Assembly: GCA_947172415.1 (NCBI GenBank)
Contig: OX359201.1
Location: forward strand, 3,534,001 to 3,598,000
Length of the DNA stretch: 64,000 nt
DNA from: Chondrosia reniformis
Lineage: Eukaryota; Porifera; Demospongiae; Chondrillida; Chondrillidae
Direction: 5' to 3'
Under the pieces are notes generated by a model. It did not search any database, was not told the origin of the DNA, and worked only from the letters and a program-made list of their open reading frames with translations. Every line of letters starts with the position of its first letter. Positions within the stretch are counted from its first letter, which is position 1. Positions 33,161-45,200 of the stretch are shown piece by piece. The translations under genes were made by a program, and so were the position numbers.

Positions 33161-33234
33161 CTCTCCTTCCTCCGGAAATGATGTAACCGATGACATCACT
33201 GATGAGGTAATCGAAAATGGCGGGAAAAGATGCC

Positions 33235-33240
33235 TATAAA
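33235..33240 (+). promoter_or_regulatory. TATA-like box in PLE terminal repeat
   Basis: TATAAA, about 115 bases before the first ATG (33356), repeated at 35846-35851 in the other terminal repeat. A plausible internal promoter for the element; inferred from sequence only. Confidence 0.4.
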
Positions 33241-33270
33241 TGAAGACACCTTGAAGACCAACACCAGTCA

Positions 33271-33296
33271 CTGAAGAAGACCCCCAGGGTCGAAAC
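33271..33296 (+). ncRNA. Hammerhead-like core in PLE terminal repeat
   Basis: CUGAAGA (fits CUGANGA) at 33271-33277, one extra A, a perfect 5-bp helix II (GACCC with GGGUC, loop CCA), then GAAAC at 33292-33296. Helix III could only be one pair and helix I is not evident, so it may be a degenerate or atypical ribozyme. The same sequence is at 35882-35907. Confidence 0.4.
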
Positions 33297-33355
33297 GTTT
33301 GGCAGACAGAAGAATCGGAAAAAACTGCGTCTCTAGACGCTCTAAAAGTCGAAAG

Positions 33356-34873
33356 ATGAACCTTTACAAAGATAAGTTCGACGCAGTTAGAAGAAATCCT
33401 TATTCCATTATTGATCGCTCAGAGCGAGCTACAATTGCCGTGTGCTACCAACTTAGGAACATCAAAGAACGCATCGCCCGTTACCGTAACCATCTTGTTT
33501 TCTTCCTCAGATGTAGGGACAAGAAGATCGTGCCAAAAGGACTTCGAATACGGCTCCCAATCGTCACGGAAAAGGCTAAACGATTAGCGTTTCGCACGTC
33601 AATGGCTTTAGTACGTGAACGTATTGGCGCGGATCGTAGGACATTACATCACTCCCGAATGCTGTTGGAATCCTGTGAAGCTTCCTTAATGAAGTTGGTC
33701 AGCAGGGAATCCTTCTCTAGACTGAAGGAATGGAGTGACAACATTGCTGAAAGGACCTTCCAGGAAACCAAGGAGAGGCATAGGGCGAAGTTCCAGTCTC
33801 TGCTAAACAGAAACATCAAGGTCAACAGGTTCACTCCCATTGACCCAGAAAAAGTGATCATCAACCTTTCTAAGAGGGAGTTGACACCACAACAGAGACA
33901 GGTTCTTACCCTTGGCCTTAATTTTATACCCACTCCTCGTCACATTCCACAGGTTGACATCATTGCGGGGACGGAATCCTTAGCTCGTTACTTACCTGGT
34001 CACCAGGGAGAACAACTCAGGAGTGAAGTCCAACGATGCCTGTCAAAAGCTGGGGTCCCAAGCCCTAATCTGACCAAACGTCAGACAGCAGCCATCAAGG
34101 AGCTCAAGGTGAACTCTGATACCATCATTCTTCCAGCAGACAAGGGAAATGCCACAGTCCTCCTGGACAAAGAAGAGTACGACCGCAAAGTAAGGGAACT
34201 TTTGGATGATACGAGCTATCAACCAATCAAAAAGAACCCAACATTGAAAATAGAACGGAAGGTAACTGAAGTTCTCCGGTCACTGGAAAAGAATGGCAAA
34301 CTCCCTAATGATCTGAGGAAGAGGGTTCAGAACCAACAGAGCTCCACCCCCCAGTTATATGGACTCCCAAAGATCCATAAGGCCAGTTGTCCCTTGAGAC
34401 CTATTGTTTCCTCTATAAACTCCCCTACCTACCACCTATCCAGATATCTGGCGACTATCCTGTCACCCTTGTGGGGGAACACTCCTCACTTTGTGAGGAA
34501 CTCAGAGGACTTTGTGAAGAAAATCAGGGGATTACAAGTAGAGAATGAAGATAAGTTAATCAGTTTTGATGTGAAGAGCTTGTTTACGAAGGTACCTATA
34601 GATCTCTCCTTACAGATCATTGATAGGAGGCTGAGGGAAGACAACACCCTATCAGACCGGACCACTCTGGACCCCCCACCATCACAATGCTCACAGAACT
34701 CTGTCTTAGGACAACGTACTTCCAGTACGGTAACGAGTTCTTTGAGCAAAAGGATGGGGCAGCCATGGGCTCTCCTCTCTCTCCAGTGGTGGCAAACATC
34801 TTCATGGAAGAGTTTGAAAACGAAGCCCTCCAGGAGGCTGACTCCAAACCTAGGCTCTGGCTACGTTATGTAG
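33356..34873 (+). pseudogene. PLE protein, N-terminal domain and start of RT (frameshifted)
   Basis: Begins at the first ATG (33356), inside the 5' terminal repeat. The N-terminal region is basic and helical, with INLSKRELTPQQRQVLTLGL resembling the conserved block ahead of the RT in Penelope-like proteins, then IILPADKGNATVLLDKEEYD and the RT start GLPKIHKASCPLRPIV and LISFDVKSLFTKVP. At 34672-34677 there are six Cs where the inverted copy has seven; the frame leaves the RT reading after TTLDPP and continues as nonsense to 34873. The remaining RT and endonuclease are in another frame (to 35850). Confidence 0.9.
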
Positions 34874-35850
34874 ACGACACCTTTGTCATCTGGAGCCAAG
34901 GTAGGGATCAGCTGGAGGATTTTCTGTCTTTCCTTAATGGAAGACACAGAAACATTCAGTTCACCATGGAGGAGGAGACAGATGGCTCTATCCCATTTCT
35001 TGACGTGCTAGTGAAGAAGAACAAAGGAAGTTTGAGTACATCCGTGTACAGAAAACCAACCCACACGGATAGATACCTTCACTTCTCGTCTCATCACCAT
35101 CCTAGGGTGAAAGCTGGCATTGCCCTTTGCCTCAGGGACAGAGCGGAGAAGATCTGTGGTGCTGGATCCAGTGTCCTCCAAGAGGAAAAAGAGCACCTGA
35201 AAGGGGTTCTCCAGGCCAACGGATACCCCAGTAAGGTTGCTGCTAGGCACATGAAGAAGAGACAACGGAACCAGGGAAGTAGGGAAGATGGTAAACGTAA
35301 ACTTTTTATTCCATATGTGAAAGGCCTCAGTGAAATGATCTCCAGAACATGCCGGAAGATGAACATCGAAACCATTTTCACAAAGCAGAGATCACTGAGG
35401 AGTATCCTCTCTAGGCCTAAACAACCCCAGCCTACCATGGATATTAAAGGTGTCGTTTACCAGATTCCCTGTTCTAGTTGCCCTGCAGTGTACACTGGAG
35501 AAACTGGAAGAACACTAAAAGTCAGGATGGCGGAGCACAAACGTGCCGTCAGGATGGGGGATGTGAAAAATGGTTTAGCTGTTCACTCCCTAAAAACTGG
35601 TCATCCAATTGAGTGGAGCCAAGCCAGAGTGGTGGAGAGGGAAGAGAACTGGTACAGAAGAAGAATTAAGGAAGCCCTGAAGATCCAACAATGTCAGGTA
35701 AGAATGAACTTAGATCAAGGAATTGTACTAAGAAGTGGTTGGAAACCCTTTTTTATGAATACTCCCTTCACCTCTCCTTCCTCCGGAAATGATGTAACCG
35801 ATGACATCACTGATGAGGTAATCGAAAATGGCGGGAAAAGATGCCTATAA
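34678..35850 (+). pseudogene. PLE protein, RT catalytic part and GIY-YIG endonuclease (second frame)
   Basis: Continuation of 33356-34873 after the one-base loss in the C run. It encodes AAMGSPLSPVVANIFMEEF, the catalytic YVDD in LWLRYVDDTFVIW, FTMEEETDGSIPFLDVLV, and the endonuclease VYTGETGRTLKVRMAEHKRA, ending in TAA at 35848-35850, inside the 3' terminal repeat. No start codon of its own is expected. Apart from the frame break the whole element has no stop, so the lesion is either recent or a sequencing error in a homopolymer. Confidence 0.9.
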
Positions 35851-36021
35851 ATGAAGACACCTTGAAGACCAACACCAGTCACTGAAGAAGACCCCCAGGG
35901 TCGAAACGTTTGGCAGACAGAAGAATCGGAAAAAACTGCGTCTCTAGACGCTCTAAAAGTCGAAAGATGAACCTTTAGAAAGATAAGTTCGACGCAGTTA
36001 GAATAAATCCTTATTCCATTA
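35772..36021 (+). repeat. PLE 3' terminal repeat (pseudo-LTR)
   Basis: Direct repeat of 33161-33410; its first 79 bases encode the protein's C-terminus. Satellite resumes right after CCATTA. Confidence 0.95.
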
Positions 36022-36975
36022 GTTGTATGTACTGGTTATGTACTAGTTGTATCCCAGTTTTATGTACTCGTCCTATGTACTAGTTCTAGGTACAAGTTGT
36101 ATGTAGAAGTTGTACGTACTAGTACTAGTTATATTTACCAGTTGTAGGTACTACATTTATGTACTAATTGTATGTAATAGTTTTATATAGTAATTGTATG
36201 TACTAGTTGTATCTAGTAGATGTATGTACTGGTTATGTTCTAGTTGTATGTACTAGTTTTATGTAGTCGTTTTATGTACTAGTTCTACGTACTAGGTGTA
36301 GTACTAGTTGCAAATGCTAGTTGTATGTACTAGTTTTATGTCCTAGTTGTATGTACTAGTTGTATATACTAGTTTAATGTACTAGTTGTGTGTACTAATT
36401 GTATGTACCAGTTGTATGTACTAGTTGTGTGGACTAGTTATATTTACTAGTTGTAGTTACTAGTTGTATGTACTAGTTTTATATACTAGTTGCCTCTCCT
36501 AGTAACTAGTTGTTTGTACTAGTTGTATGTACCAGCTGAATGTACTATATAGTTGTGGGTTCTAGTACTTGTTATACTAGGTACTAGGTAGGTAATAGTT
36601 GTATGTATATACAAGTTGTATGTACTAGTTTTATGTACCATTTGTATGTACTAGTTGTGTGGACCAGTTGTATGTACTAGTTTTATGTCCTAGTTGTATG
36701 TACTAATAACTAGTTGTATGTACTAGTTGTATGTACTAGTTTTATGAACTAGTTGTGTGTACTAGTTGTATGTATTACAAGTATATTCTAGTTGTATGGA
36801 CTATTTCTATGAACTAGTTATATGTGCATGTACTCGGTATATGTAGCAGTTGCGTGTACTAGCTTAATGTACTAGTTGTATGCACTAGTTTCAAGTACTA
36901 GTACTAGTTATATTTACTAGTTATAGGTACTAGTTGTGTGTATTTGTTTAATATAGTAGTATTATGCACTAATTG
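36022..36975. repeat. 13-bp satellite array (block 9)
   Basis: Same satellite; no gene seen. Confidence 0.93.
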
Positions 36976-37178
36976 CATGAAAAATCTAAGATACCGTTTT
37001 CCTACATGCTATATGCCTATTCTGTTAAAATAGCCTATAAGGGAACTAAACCTAAAGAGAGCTTTAGATGAAGATACAGGAGTCTTTTCTTCCTTCTTTT
37101 CCCTTCTTTCATCTTCTTCTCCACTGGGTCAGACAGCCGTTTCTGGGAATTCCACCCTTCATCAGTGATCCTGGGAGT
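36976..37178 (-). mobile_element. Naiad-type terminal-repeat fragment (copy C)
   Basis: About 200 bases equal to the 3' end of the terminal repeat at 28706 and 57575, from CATGAAAAATC to GATCCTGGGAGT, with satellite on both sides. Contains only the ribozyme region and no coding sequence. Confidence 0.9.
37126..37171 (-). ncRNA. Hammerhead ribozyme motif, intact (copy C)
   Basis: Same bases as 28855-28900: CUGAUGA, GAAAC and GUC all preserved, with helix I GGAUCA/UGACCC. This tiny copy keeps little except the ribozyme and the element's 3' end. Confidence 0.67.
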
Positions 37179-39692
37179 ATTAGTTTATAATAGTTTCATA
37201 TACTAATTGTATGTACTAGCTTTATGTACTAGTTGTATGTACTAGTTTTATGTAGTCATTTTATGTACTAGTTCTATGTACTAGGTGTAGTACTAGTTGC
37301 AAGTGCTAGTTGTATGTACTAGTTTTATGTCCTAGTTGTATGTACTAATAACTAGTTGTATGTACTAGTTGTATGTGCTAATTATGTGTACTAGTTGTAT
37401 GTTCTAATTGTATGTTCTCTTCCTATGTACAAGTTAAATGTACTAGTTATTTGTGTATGTGCTAGTTATATGCAGTTGTTGTGTGTTTTATTTATAAGTA
37501 CTAGTTGTATACAATAGCTGGATGTACAAGTTGTATATACTCCTTGTATAAACTAGTAGTATGGACTAGTTGTATGTAGTAGTTGAATGTACTAGTTGTA
37601 TATACTAGGTATATGTACTCTATGTAGTTACTAGTTGTATGTACTAGTATTAGTACAATTACTATGTTCTAGTTATATGTGTATGTTCTAGTTATATCTG
37701 TATGACCCTGTGATATATACTAGTTCAATGTACGATATGTATGTACTAATTGTATGTACTATTTGTATGTATTAGTTATATGTACAAGTCATGTACTATT
37801 TGTATGTACTAGTTGTATGAACGAGTTGTTAGTACTAGTTGTATATTCTAATTGTATGTACTCGTCGTCTGTACAAGTTGTATGTACTAGTTGTATGTAC
37901 TATTTCTATGTTCTAGTTATACGTGTATCTTCTAGTTATATGTGTATGTCCTAGTGGTAAGTACTCCTTGTATGTACCAGTTGTATATACCATTTTTATG
38001 TACTAGTTATGTACTAGTTGTATGTCCTAGCTGTTCGAACTAGTTTTATGTACAAGTTTTATGTGCTAGTTGTATGTACTAGTTGTATGCACTAGTTGTA
38101 AGAACTAGTTCTATTTACCAGTTACATGTACTAGTTGTATGAACTAATTGTATGTACTAGTTTTATGTAATAGTTCTATATATTAGTTGTATGTACTAGG
38201 CATAAGTTGTATGCACTAGTTGAGTATACTAGCTGCATGTACTAATTGCATGTACTAGTTGTATTTACAAATTGTATGTAATAGTTGTATGTACCACTTG
38301 TAAGTACTAGTTGTATGTACCTCTTGTGTTTACTAGTTGTATATAATAGTTGTATGTACAAGTTGTATATAGTGGTTGTATTAACTAGTAGTATGGACTA
38401 GTTCTGTGTACTAGTTTAAATGTAATAGTTGTATGTACTAGTTGTATGTTCTAGTTTAATGTACTAGATGTATGTACAAGTTGTATGTACTAGTTGTATG
38501 AACTGGTAGTATGTACCATTTGCATGTAAGAGTTGTATATACAAGTTGTATATACAAGTTGAATGTACTAGTTGTATGTACTAGGTGAATGAACTAGTTG
38601 CATGCACTTTATGTGTGTAGTAGTTTTATGTACAGTTGTATTTACTAGTAGCATGTATTAGTTGTCCGTACTCTTCCTATTAACTAGTTGAATGTACTAG
38701 TATATGTTCTAGTTATGTACCAGTTGAAGATACTAGTCGAATGTACTAGTGGATTGAACTTGGTCTATCTTTTAGATGTATGCACTAGATGTATGCACTA
38801 GATGTATGAACTAATTGTATGTACTCTTTCTAAGGACTAGTTATATGTGTATGTTTTAGTTATATGTGTATGTCCTAGTAATATGGACTACTTGTATGTA
38901 CTAGTTATATGTAATGGTTGTAGGAACTAGCTTTATGTACTAGGTGAAATTACTAGTTGTATGTACTAGTTGTATGAACTACTAGGATGTACTAGTTGTA
39001 TATCTTAATTGTATGTTCTAATTGTATGTACTAGTTCTACGAAATAGTTGCATGTACTAGTTGTATGTACTAGGTGTATGCACCAGTTGTATGTACTAGG
39101 TGTATGCACCAGTTGTATGTACTAGTTGTTGCACTAGTTTTATGTACTAGTTGTATGAACTAGTTGTATGTACTAGTTGTATAATAGTTGTATGTAATTG
39201 TTGTATGTATAGTTGTATGAACTAGTTGTGTATACTAGTTGTATTTTCAAGTTGTATGAACAAGTAGTATGAACTATTTCTATGTACTAGTTGTATGAAC
39301 TAGTTGTATGAACTAGTTGTACGTATTATTTGTATGTACTAGTTGTATGTACTAGTTGTATGTACTAGTTGTATATATGTACTAGTTATAAGTACAAGTT
39401 ATGAACTACTTGTATGTACTACTTGTATGAACGAGTTGTTAGCATTAGTTGTATGTTCTAGTTATATGTACACGTTTTATGTACAACTTGTATGTCCTAG
39501 ATGTATGTACTAGTTGTATATACTAGTTGAATGTACTATTTATATGTTCCAGTTTCCTGTGTATGTTATGGTTATATTTACTAGTTGTATTAAGTAGTTG
39601 TATATTCTAGTTATATGTACTAGTTGTATATACAAATTGTGTGTACTAGTTGATTGTAATATATGTATATACTAGTTCTTTGTATTAGTTGT
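37179..39692. repeat. 13-bp satellite array (block 10)
   Basis: Same satellite; no gene seen. It ends at the TA of a long-inverted-repeat element. Confidence 0.93.
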
Positions 39693-39694
39693 TA

Positions 39695-40226
39695 GAGGCT
39701 GCCTGTGGCAGCCTCCTCTATTGTTTTCATAATGCAATTTATGTATGGCTTCATGTTATGGTTGACCCTTGTGTGCAAGTTACCAAATTGTCTCTAACCC
39801 TGTTGTTTATGTGAATGCATGCAAGCAGCCAACGGTACTCCTAACTCACACTGAAGGCAAGTCAAATCCGCGGTGATTATTGGCTGAGACCCCTACATGA
39901 GACTGGAATTTTGCTGATATAAGCATGCAGTTGCATCATCTTCAGTCTATACTAAGGTGTGAAAAGGTAATTGGAAGGCCATGTGTTTAACCTTATATGA
40001 TGTGTAGAGACTACTACTCTGTATGCAGAAGTTGAGAATTTCGGTGTGGCTAAAGTCTTTTAGCGTTTAATTATATACCTGATTGTGATTATTTTGGGAG
40101 TCCTTTCCATCTGTATTATATTATCTACCTCAGTATGATTATCTTGGGAGTCACTTGCATCCGTGTATAAATTTGTAACTTGCACTGTGTAGTACTTGAT
40201 TGTATTTAATATATACATATATATAG
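39695..40226. repeat. Left long inverted arm
   Basis: About 530 bases, imperfect inverted match to the split right arm. Shared landmarks include CATCATCTTCAGTCTATACT and GTAACTTGCACTG. Confidence 0.75.
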
Positions 40227-40404
40227 GGAGCTACCGAATAAGCGAGGATTAGATAAAGCGAATTTGTATACGTTCCCATTAAGTTTGAGGCAGAATTGTC
40301 CTTCAGGCTATATATATAGCAACATTTCTGGGTTAAACTTAACATGAACGTATACAAATACGCTTTATCTAACCTTCGCTACAACTCGCTTATTCGGTAG
40401 CTCC
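40227..40404. mobile_element. 178-bp foldback MITE-like hairpin
   Basis: The left arm (40227-40275, starting GGAGCTACCGAATAAGCGA) and right arm (40346-40404, ending CGCTTATTCGGTAGCTCC) are inverted copies; the right arm has about 10 extra bases. The loop contains GCTATATATATAGC. No target duplication is evident. It sits at the inner edge of the left long arm of the bigger element. Confidence 0.75.
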
Positions 40405-40984
40405 TTCTCGTAGGAGAGCGTCGACTTGTCATAGCCGTTCTTGAAAGGATGATCTTCTTTAGCAACGAGGCGGTGACGTTTTTGCAACGTCACATGATTC
40501 ACAAAATGTGTGTACCGAGCGAAATACGAAGGTGTTGGTGACGCAATAGAAAAACATCACAATACATCACCAGCTTGCGCAATCGTAACTTTTAATTCTA
40601 CATTCTATCTTGATTATTTTGCTCATTTAATTAAGCAAAACTTCGCCAGACATTTCTTATACACATGTACCATGATATATGTTGATTTCACAGTTATTTG
40701 ACAAACTGAAATTTTTTATCAATATAACACTTGGTTTGCATATAAATTTCCCATAGGTTTTCTATAGTCCTATGGCCTTTTATATGCAAACTTTGTCCTC
40801 CGTTTTCAAAGAAACGGAGACCTAAATAAAAATGCCTTAATTAAAAATGAGTTTTATACTCTAATCTTTATGATGACATGCCCATTTTGTTTCTAAGTCC
40901 TTTCTTGGAGCCATATGAATTAATTAATTATATTATTTCTATTATATTATATTAGATTACCTTAGTATATTGTAACTTGCACTC
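40405..40984. other. Centre of the long-inverted-repeat element, no gene seen
   Basis: AT-rich non-coding stretch between the arms, with a small hairpin GTGACGTTTTTGCAACGTCAC at about 40471-40491 and TA-rich runs around 40915-40960. Reading frames on both strands are short and resemble no protein I know. Confidence 0.5.
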
Positions 40985-41442
40985 TATATATATATGAATT
41001 AAGAGGGCCAAGTGACTATACAATATTAAAATTACAATCAAGTACTAGCTACACATGCAGTGCAAGTTACAAATTTAAAGAGATCCAAGTGACCCCTAGG
41101 ATAATCAGTGATTTATACAGTACAAGACTTTAGTCACACTAGTACTGTTGCAGTCTTTGAAATCCTCAACTACTGCATAGAGAGTAGTAGTTGATACAGA
41201 TCATCCAATTGCAAGGTAGAACACATGGCCTACAAAATACCTTTTCATACCTTAGTATAGACTGAAGATGATGCATCTGCATGCCATATATCAACAAAGG
41301 CTCCAGTATTAAAGGGGTCTCAGCAAATAACCACAGCAGATTTGATTTGCCTTATGAGTGAGCTAAGAACACCGACAGTTGGTTGCATGCATTGGCATAA
41401 TCAACAGGGTTAGAGACCATTTTGTAACTTGTACACAAGGGA
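40985..41442. repeat. Right long inverted arm, inner part
   Basis: Inverted partner of about 39750-40226; stops at GGGAC (41442), where the LINE starts. Its outer 75 bases are at 45906-45981. Confidence 0.72.
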
Positions 41443-41500
41443 CATAAAAGGCCTAGGGCCTCTATATATGTATGTGATGTCCCTTGTGAAAGAAAAATGA

Positions 41501-42130
41501 ATGAAAGAAGGGGCTGGTGTGTTAGATGGAAGAGCGTTTGTCTGCTGTTTTTGTCTGTTGAAGAAGGTTTTGGAATTGTCGAGATTCATTGGGGAATTGC
41601 AGGGTGAGATGTCTGTACTGAAAAGATCTGTAAAGGAATTGAAGAGAGAGAATGATGAGCTGACAGAGAAAATGATGGTCATTGAAGGGGGGTGGAAGAA
41701 GGTTGAGGGATCTGGGAGTCTGGTGGAGGTGAGAGGGAAGCCTGTATCTGTAAATCTTCCAGTAACGGGAGAAAGGAAGGACTCAGGGTCGAGAGATGGT
41801 ACAAAGAGCAAGAAATTGTGGCAGTGTGGTAAAAGGAGGTTGGGAGAAGTAGGACAGAAGAAGAGTGATTCAGGATCAAGAGTTGGTGCAAGAAATAGGC
41901 AGTATGTTGGCGTGAGAAAGTTGTGGGGGACAAGGAAGAAGGTGTCAGTGGATGATGTTAAGGAACGTTTGAAAGCAAAGTTTGATGAGGCAGAGAAAGT
42001 TGAGGTCATTAGGGTATCCAAAGAAGGTAATGATAGATCAATGTGGTGGTTTTGGCTGAAAGGTGAGGAAGAAGTTTGGGGCAGATTGGATGGAACTGAT
42101 ATTGGTGAGGCCTGGAAGGTTGAGAAGTGA
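41501..42130 (+). CDS. LINE ORF1 protein, basic with coiled coil
   Basis: 209 codons from ATG to TGA. Residues about 20-65 have a heptad-like coiled-coil run (LELSRFIGELQGEMSVLKRS, then KELKRENDELTEKMMVIE). The middle is Lys/Arg/Ser/Gly-rich, and the C-terminal third (VDDVKERLKAKFDEAEKVEV and MWWFWLKGEEEVW) looks like a small folded domain. In LINEs such proteins bind element RNA and multimerise. It lies about 90 bases before ORF2 and is undamaged although ORF2 is badly broken. I do not recognise a named family. Confidence 0.7.
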   Translation: MKEGAGVLDGRAFVCCFCLLKKVLELSRFIGELQGEMSVLKRSVKELKRENDELTEKMMVIEGGWKKVEGSGSLVEVRGKPVSVNLPVTGERKDSGSRDGTKSKKLWQCGKRRLGEVGQKKSDSGSRVGARNRQYVGVRKLWGTRKKVSVDDVKERLKAKFDEAEKVEVIRVSKEGNDRSMWWFWLKGEEEVWGRLDGTDIGEAWKVEK

Positions 42131-42217
42131 TCCCCTTTTTTAGGGGTAGCTTCAGTGAGAGTGCTCAGCCTATGAAGGGGCAAGGGGGGATGGGGAGGGT
42201 GGGATTGCTGCGGAAGG

Positions 42218-45200
42218 ATGGTTGATGGGGACCTGGTTGATGAAAACAGTGATATCGATGGTGGGGATTTGGACATGGAATCTGTGAGGAAATTGTCAAT
42301 GATGTGCTGGAATGTATGTGGGTGGTCTAATCTGAGTATACGAGAGACCCAATTGGGCAGGGGTGTTGGTGAAAATGATATGAGGTCTTTGGTCTTGAAA
42401 CAGTATCAGCCTGATTTTGTCGGTGTTGTTGAGAGCTGGCTAGGTAAAGATGAAGAAGTGGTTTTTGAGGGGTATAAGTGGTTTTGGTAACAATAGGAAG
42501 GTCATCCACAAGAAAGCAGTTTGTGGCTCTGGCGGTGTGGGTGTACTTGTGAAGGAGTCTCTGTTGAGATCTTGGTCATGTGAGGTGCTTGATAATGAGG
42601 TTGAAGACATTCTGTGGGTAAAACTTTCGAGTGTGGTTAGTGAGTTGGTGTTATTGCTTGCTGTATGTTACATCCCTCCTATCCCATCAGGGAGAGAGGT
42701 GTGCAATGAGGAGAGGTGGCTGCAGTTGTCCGAACAAATTAGCAAGTACGCCTGTCTTGGTACTGTAATTCTCTGTGGTGACTTTAATGCTAGATGTGGC
42801 AACATGGATGAGGCTGAAGGTGTGGCCTGTAGGGTCTCAGAAGACCAGGTAATTAATGAGCAGGGTAGAATGATGGTGGATTGGACTAGGTTGCTAGGTT
42901 TGTGCATGGTGAATGGAAGAGTTGGAAGTGGTGACTTCACTTGTGTCTCACCAAAGGGGTCTTCAGTGGTAGATTATTGCCTGCTGTTTAAGGATGAACT
43001 TGAGGTTATTTCTGACTTTGAGGTGGTGTCAATGACTGATTTTGTGGATAGGTTCCATGCTGGAAGGGTAGTGGAGCGAATTCCACACCACTCTGCACTT
43101 GTATGGGAGGTGGTGAAAGACAACTCAGCAGCCAGCAATGTCCGTGATGATGATACAGAAAACTCCACTGGTGATAAGTTTAGGTATGTGGTCCCAGATG
43201 GTTACCTGGGTGGTAAGGAGAAGGAGGTTAGGAGCGTTTAGGAGGAGCTGCATAATTTTGATGGAGATCAGGCTCTTATGGATAGCATCTATGTTCAGCT
43301 GGTTGAAGTGATGTTTGGTGGGCTACAAAAGGTTAGGTGCAGATCAACGTATGCAGCTAGACGTAATCATAGGTGGTTTACTAAGGACCTGATGGCCTTG
43401 AGGAAAACTTTTCATCAATCTGAGCATGTGTGGTTGAGAGCAAAGGATAGCGAGGATAGGAAGAACAAAAGGAAGAAGTATATTGTTAGTTGGAGAGCTT
43501 ATACAAATGCAGTCACAGGCTCCAAGAGGAGATTTCTTCAATCTCAACGACAAGCTTTAGAGAACCTATTAGGTAACCCTAAGAAGTGGTGGAGAGAAGT
43601 TAAGAAACTAGGCATTTCTAGTAAGAATCCACCTGGAGGTTTTGGCAGAGTCTATGATGAGAACGGCGTGGCACGATCTGGTAAGGAAGGCAGGGAGGTC
43701 TGGAGTGAACACTTCAAGGAGGTGTTGCAAGGTGGCAAAGAGTCTCCCACTGGTTGCCATGTGTTGAATGGTGATGGCAAGGCTAAAGGGCTTGGTGGGA
43801 GTAGTAAGGTTTTGGAGGATGAACTCACTCAAGAAGAAGTGATGTGGGCATTGGGTAAAGTAAAGAAAGGGAAGGCAGTTGGCAAAGATGGTATTTCTTT
43901 TGAGATGATGAGCGCTGAGTGTTTAACAGTTGTGTGGGTGAAATTGTTTAATATCTGCTGGAAGTTTGGAGTGGTGCCCTCTTTGTGGAAACATTTAATT
44001 ATCGTTCCAGTCCCAAAGAAGAGGGGAGGGGAGTATGTGACACCAAAACCTTTAGAGGTACATCCCTGACATCCTTGGTTTGCAAGATCATGTGCATGGT
44101 TCTGAACATGCGGCTGACTACCTTCTTAGAAACAGAAGGTACCTTGGTTGACGAACAGGGTGGTTTTCGCAGTGGTAGGAGTTGTAGGGATCAAATCCTG
44201 TCTTTGCTGTTGATTGGCCAGTCAATGCTGTCAAAGAAGTCAGATGGGATGCTAACAGCTTTTATTGACTTTAAGAAGGCGTATGATCGGGTGAACAGGA
44301 AGAAGCTGTGGGGTTGCTTAGATGGTTATGGTGTATATGGGCGCTTCCTCACCTTCTTGAAGAGTTTGTACGGTGGCAGTGTGTCTCAAGTAAGAATTGA
44401 TGGATACCTAGGTGAAGAGTTTGAAGTGACAAAAGGTTTACGACAAGGGTGTGTGTTATCTCCTGTTCTTTTTCCTTGTATATCAACGGGTTGGTAACTA
44501 AATTAAAGGATAAGGATTGTGGGGTGATGTGTGATGTAATTATGGTACCTGATCTGCTGTTTGCCGATGACACAGCTCTATTGGCTGAGAGTGCAGATGA
44601 TATGAGGAAGAATCTCCAGTGCTTAGAAAGTTGGTGTGAGGAATGGTCCGTTGAGATAAATGTGGAAAAGAGTGTGGTAATGCACATGAGGAAAAGAGGG
44701 GTCAATAAGTGTGCTGATCATTTCAGTATTGGTGAGAAGGAGCTCCCATGGGTGTCTACTTACAAGTACTTGCGCTGTATGGTGGATGACAGTTTGGGCT
44801 GCTCAAGTATGGTGGAGCATCGGGTGGAAATGGGGTCTCAGGCATTAGGTGCTTGGCTGCGGAGGTGTCGGAAGTCAGTTGGGGAGGTGAACGGCAGGTC
44901 GTTTATGCAGTTGATGCAGTCACTGGTGGAATCAGTGTTGTTGTATGGGGCAGAGATCTGGGGTTGCCATCAGAAGTTAGAAGGGTTGAACCAGCTACAA
45001 TTAAGGGCCCTGAGAATCTTCTTTGGGGTGGGTGTGCGCCACCCAAAGGTATCCCTGATATGGAGGCTGATGCTTTCCCGGTGGTCTGGCTTGCAAGGGT
45101 GAGATGTGTTACATTCTGGTTGAAGGTTATGACGAATCCACTGTGTGAAGGAAGGATTTTGAGGGCAGTAGTGTTGGAGGCGGCTAAGAGTGGTGGAGGA

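Larger units (their letters stand above)
33161..33410 (+). repeat. PLE 5' terminal repeat (pseudo-LTR)
   Basis: 250 bp, direct repeat of 35772-36021 with two differences (33367 C against 35978 G; 33393 G against 36004 T). It includes a TATA-like box, a hammerhead-like core, and the first codons of the element protein. Confidence 0.95.
31426..36021 (+). mobile_element. Young canonical Penelope-like element with inverted partial copy at its 5' side
   Basis: Composite insertion. 33161-36021 is a full plus-strand element with direct 250-bp terminal repeats (33161-33410 and 35772-36021, 2 differences). Fused directly at 33160/33161 is an inverted, 5'-truncated copy, 31426-33160, that matches 34248-35981 with only a few substitutions and one indel. 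Head-to-head partial copies with terminal pseudo-LTRs are characteristic of Penelope-like elements. The RT plus C-terminal GIY-YIG and motif style suggest the Neptune/Poseidon side of the group, which I hold loosely. Confidence 0.93.

Noticed and set aside
33199..33216. A second CUGAUGA...GAAA pair in the PLE terminal repeat
   Set aside because: Helix II would be only two pairs and I could draw neither helix I nor helix III; the 33271-33296 motif is the better candidate.
31414..36032. TAGTTGTATG on both sides of the PLE as a 10-bp target duplication
   Set aside because: The flanking DNA is a 13-bp tandem repeat, so identical flanks are expected without any duplication.
41410..42276. 288-codon minus-strand frame across LINE ORF1
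   Set aside because: Antisense of a purine-rich coding region; Ser/Pro/Thr-rich composition is what reverse reading of such DNA gives.
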